From assembly GCA_024655945.1 (NCBI GenBank), contig JANLFK010000002.1, forward strand, positions 62,001 to 126,000: a stretch of 64,000 nt of DNA, written 5' to 3'. Positions 61,569 through 64,000 of the stretch are shown here, one piece after another. The notes below the pieces were generated by a model. That model saw only the letters and a program-made list of their open reading frames with translations, ran no database searches and was not told the origin of the DNA. Source of the stretch: a candidate division KSB1 bacterium (lineage in GTDB: Bacteria; Zhuqueibacterota; Zhuqueibacteria; JANLFK01; Oleimicrobiaceae). A program made the position numbers and the translations under genes. Position 1 is the stretch's first letter; each line of letters begins with the position of its first letter.

Positions 61569-63451
61569 CTCACCAGCACCATCTTGTGCACCACACTCTT
61601 GTCGCTCCCCTCGCCAAGAAGACAGAAGTAGACCCCGCTCGGCAGATTGCGCCCGTCGAAATGCGCCATCCACCGCCCCCCTCCTGTCAGACCCCCTCGC
61701 AGCTGAGCTACACACCTCCCCTGCACGTCGACAATGGACAGCGACGTGCCGTCAGGTGAGGCCCCTTCCACTGCGATGGCAGCGGTCGCATGAAAGGGAT
61801 TGGGATAGCTACTCACCGCCAAGCCGCTACCTCGTACCCGCCGGTTCTGCGATTCAGGCACGCTGCTCAAGAACCACGCCGCGCGGTTGCTGTTGCACAA
61901 CATGATGGCATCGGTGAAAAGGTAGCGGCTGCCCACACCCTCATTGGTCAGCCGCACCACGGGCCTGCTGCCTGCATGGAAGAAAAAGTCCCCAAGCTTG
62001 TGCCACCGCGCGTTGCCCGCGAGTCCTTGGTTGACCGACACCGTGTCCACGCCGCGCGCATGCATCACCTGGTAGCGAGCCTCTCGTGCCGCATTCCAGT
62101 GGTACGGGACAAATGCATAGAGCTCGTACCACCCGGCTTGCGGGATGACGGCGGAATATTCGATGGCAGCAGCTGGAGAGGCGCTGGTGTACAGGCAGCC
62201 ACCGCGGAAGCCGGCGATCCCCGTGTAAACGACCCAACTGCCTGAGCGAGTGACCGTCGAATCATCTTCGTTCACGATGATGGCGGGCTGACGCCAGCTT
62301 ACTGGCATAGCCGGAACCGAGGCCTGCTCCTGGTACACTCCAGCCGAGAGCGCGGGCAAATCATCGACGAGCGTGTCGTAGAACCAGATGACGTGCCCCG
62401 CGAGCCCTCGACTCCTTGTCGTCTGGATCATGGCGGCCAGCTGTTCCGTGGGCACAAGGTACTGGTCGAAAACGGACGTCATGCCCGGGTAGAAGCCCGT
62501 CCTGTCCAGAACGTGCGCCAACTGCAGGTCCAGTTCGGAGGCGTAGATGGCGTTGGAAGCGCGATAGATTTGCGGAGACACGACATCCAGATGGCGCCCG
62601 TTGATCCACGGTCGCCAGTCCTGGCAAAAGTTCTCGTAGCCGTAAGGGTAGACGATAGGGGTGCTGCTCACCGGCAGGTCTGGTCGTGCCCGCTTCAAAG
62701 AGTCGTAGGCGACGGCGATGAACGAGGTGAGCTTGTCCGCCCGCCACCTCATCCAGTGAGGGTCGCCGGGATTCTGCGGCGGTGGGTTGCCGTTGTGCTC
62801 TGCCTTGTAGAGAGCAACCGAGGCCTCATCGTATCCACAATCCAACTCTGGATACCTGATTCTGTCCAGCTGAACCCCGTCCACATCGTAGTTGCGGGCC
62901 ACTTCCAAGCACAAGGCGATGAGAAACTGCTGCGCCTCCGGGTTGCAGTGGCTGAGCCATTTGTACAGGTAGTCGCCATTGAAAAGCACGCTGCCGTCGC
63001 GCCTCTTAGCGAACCAATCGGGCCTTTGCCGATAGACGTGATCATTGCTGCCTTGGCAGGCCACGAAGCCGTACTCAAACCAGGCGTGCACGTGTAGGCC
63101 AACCCGGTGCCCCTCGGCGACCATTTCTGCCAGCAGGTCCCTGCCCTCGGCAAGCACCGGATCTGTGTACAGACCCGTGAGTCGATTGAACACCTGGCTG
63201 CGGAAGTACGGATAGCCATAACGCCACACGTCCACATAGACTGCGTTCATGCCGTGGGCCGCAACATCATCCATGATCGCCGCGATTCTCTCCTTGCTCG
63301 GCACGTTGGCGCCTGCCCACGCCACCCATACACCGCGCAGCTCCCCCTGGCGGCTCCACGCGAAAGGCGCCGCCGCAACAAACACCAGCAGCCAACAGAC
63401 AATTCCGGCCAGGACGCTCTCTTTCGCCTTTCTGTGCACGGTTGCCCACAT
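61565..63451 (-). CDS. GHL10-family putative glycosidase with golvesin-like domain and T9SS signal
   Basis: 628 residues. Signal 'VLAGIVCWLLVFVAAAPFAWS'. The barrel starts 'GELRGVWVAWAGANVPS' and contains 'GLHVHAWFEYGFVAC' and 'VDGVQLDRIRYPE', the GHL10 family motifs; candidate acids are the Asp of 'LDRIRYPE' and the Glu of 'WFEYG'. One golvesin-like sandwich follows ('GWYELYAFVPYHWNAAREA', 'WHKLGDFFFHAGSRPVVRLT'), then the sorting domain from 'SSYPNPFHATAAIAV' to 'VVHKMVLVR'. It is a shorter sister of the 50308 protein, which has two golvesin units. It is coupled to the ROK regulator gene, so the regulator may respond to its products. Confidence 0.82.
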   Translation of the reverse strand: MWATVHRKAKESVLAGIVCWLLVFVAAAPFAWSRQGELRGVWVAWAGANVPSKERIAAIMDDVAAHGMNAVYVDVWRYGYPYFRSQVFNRLTGLYTDPVLAEGRDLLAEMVAEGHRVGLHVHAWFEYGFVACQGSNDHVYRQRPDWFAKRRDGSVLFNGDYLYKWLSHCNPEAQQFLIALCLEVARNYDVDGVQLDRIRYPELDCGYDEASVALYKAEHNGNPPPQNPGDPHWMRWRADKLTSFIAVAYDSLKRARPDLPVSSTPIVYPYGYENFCQDWRPWINGRHLDVVSPQIYRASNAIYASELDLQLAHVLDRTGFYPGMTSVFDQYLVPTEQLAAMIQTTRSRGLAGHVIWFYDTLVDDLPALSAGVYQEQASVPAMPVSWRQPAIIVNEDDSTVTRSGSWVVYTGIAGFRGGCLYTSASPAAAIEYSAVIPQAGWYELYAFVPYHWNAAREARYQVMHARGVDTVSVNQGLAGNARWHKLGDFFFHAGSRPVVRLTNEGVGSRYLFTDAIMLCNSNRAAWFLSSVPESQNRRVRGSGLAVSSYPNPFHATAAIAVEGASPDGTSLSIVDVQGRCVAQLRGGLTGGGRWMAHFDGRNLPSGVYFCLLGEGSDKSVVHKMVLVR

Positions 63452-63530
63452 GCTGTTAGTTCGACCGACTCCCTGCGCCTGCGCTGCCGCGGCCGACCAT
63501 GATGCGGCCCGAGAATTGCCAGCTCACTCT

Positions 63531-64000
63531 CTACCTCACCAACAGCATCTTTTTGGTCGCCACCTCCTGCTCATTCACGGTGAGTCGGTACAGGTAGACG
63601 CCGGAGGCCAGCGACCCACCGTGGAAGACCACCTGATGCGTTCCGGCCTGTTGCTTCCCTTCGTACACCCTCTGAATGAGCCGCCCGCGCAGGTCGAACA
63701 CCTCGAGCCGGACCTTCCCTTCCCGGGCCAAGACATACCGGATGCGCGTCTGTGGATTGAACGGATTGGGATAGTTCTGCGCCAGCTCGTGCCGCGCCGG
63801 GCGCATCGATGCTTCGTCCCCACCATAGACTCCGGTCGGCCTGCTCCTCACGTGCACCTGCGCCGTGTCGGTAGGAAAAACACCGCTGCCGAGACTGTCC
63901 ACAAAGAAGTAGTGGTTGAATGCGACTCCCCTTCCCACCGGGTTGGCGTCAGGGAAGGCACAGAGCACTTCCCCAGCGGCCCCGCTCTGCGCCACGTACG
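63531..64000 (-). CDS. C-terminal end of a T9SS cargo protein (truncated by window)
   Basis: The frame is open to the last base, so the start lies beyond 64000; about 156 residues are visible. 'VAFNHYFFVDSLGSGVFPTDTAQVHVRS' precedes the type A sorting domain 'LAQNYPNPFNPQTRIRYVLA … EVATKKMLLVR'. The catalytic or binding part is outside the window. It lies 79 bases upstream of the GHL10 gene, and this gap shows no clear promoter or terminator. Confidence 0.85.
   Translation of the reverse strand, partial: YVAQSGAAGEVLCAFPDANPVGRGVAFNHYFFVDSLGSGVFPTDTAQVHVRSRPTGVYGGDEASMRPARHELAQNYPNPFNPQTRIRYVLAREGKVRLEVFDLRGRLIQRVYEGKQQAGTHQVVFHGGSLASGVYLYRLTVNEQEVATKKMLLVR

Noticed and set aside
1-64000. 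CRISPR arrays, tRNA or rRNA genes, insertion sequences, prophage
   Set aside because: Intergenic stretches are short and were read through; no regularly spaced repeats, cloverleaf-like sequences, transposase genes or terminal repeats were seen.

Overview
The window is a GC-rich, densely coded stretch from a Gram-negative bacterium that decorates its outside with type IX secretion (T9SS) cargo. Seven proteins end in the 'PNPF/PNPY…' C-terminal sorting domain, there are two PorV/PorQ-family outer-membrane proteins, and two TonB-dependent receptors carry an N-terminal carboxypeptidase-regulatory-like domain. That combination points to the FCB superphylum. The long GHL10/golvesin proteins and the expansion of UroD-type proteins make an uncultured lineage such as candidate phylum KSB1 or Calditrichota my best guess; this is inference, since no rRNA or other phylogenetic marker is present. 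No tRNA, rRNA, insertion sequence, prophage or CRISPR array was seen.

Layout. (1) 1-2794, plus strand: the end of a protein with a CBM9-like domain, then a two-domain amidohydrolase. (2) 2802-13624, minus strand: a nine-gene operon read from a sodium:solute symporter through a heparinase-II/III-like protein, a UroD-family protein, a glycyl-radical-enzyme activase, a nitroreductase, a HAD phosphatase and a deoxyhypusine-synthase-like protein to two more UroD-family proteins. (3) 13768-14967, plus strand: a class III (GSA-aminomutase-like) aminotransferase, divergent from operon 2. (4) 14978-28343, minus strand: an eight-gene glycan-catabolic operon (isochorismatase-like protein, heparinase-like protein, GH38 mannosidase, UroD, Gfo/Idh/MocA dehydrogenase, two further glycosidase-like proteins, UroD). 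(5) 28503-35324, minus strand: TonB receptor, sorted surface protein, PorV, ending in a strong terminator and started by a near-consensus promoter with a 270-nt leader that holds a terminator hairpin. (6) 35670-41545, minus strand: a GxGYxYP putative glycosidase, a GH38 homologue lacking its nucleophile, and an AAC(3)-fold acetyltransferase. (7) 41727-54239, minus strand: an HGSNAT-like membrane acetyltransferase, two small beta-barrels, and a second PorV / sorted protein / TonB receptor set headed by a GHL10-golvesin protein and a beta-propeller protein. (8) 54479-60070, minus strand: a monocistronic 1863-residue mosaic surface protein with its own promoter and terminator. (9) 60303-64000, minus strand: a ROK regulator, a second GHL10-golvesin protein and the end of another T9SS cargo.

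Reading it together: this is a polysaccharide (probably uronate/hexosamine/mannose-containing) capture and degradation superlocus. The surface side uses two paralogous three-gene modules (TonB receptor + ~700-850-residue sorted protein + PorV-like protein) where Bacteroidetes would have SusC/SusD. The intracellular side contains five divergent UroD-family paralogues with differing metal-site motifs. These two features, plus a pair of near-identical promoters with long leaders bearing perfect matches to the 16S rRNA 3' end, are the least-explained parts of the window. The substrate and the reactions of the UroD paralogues cannot be read from sequence alone.
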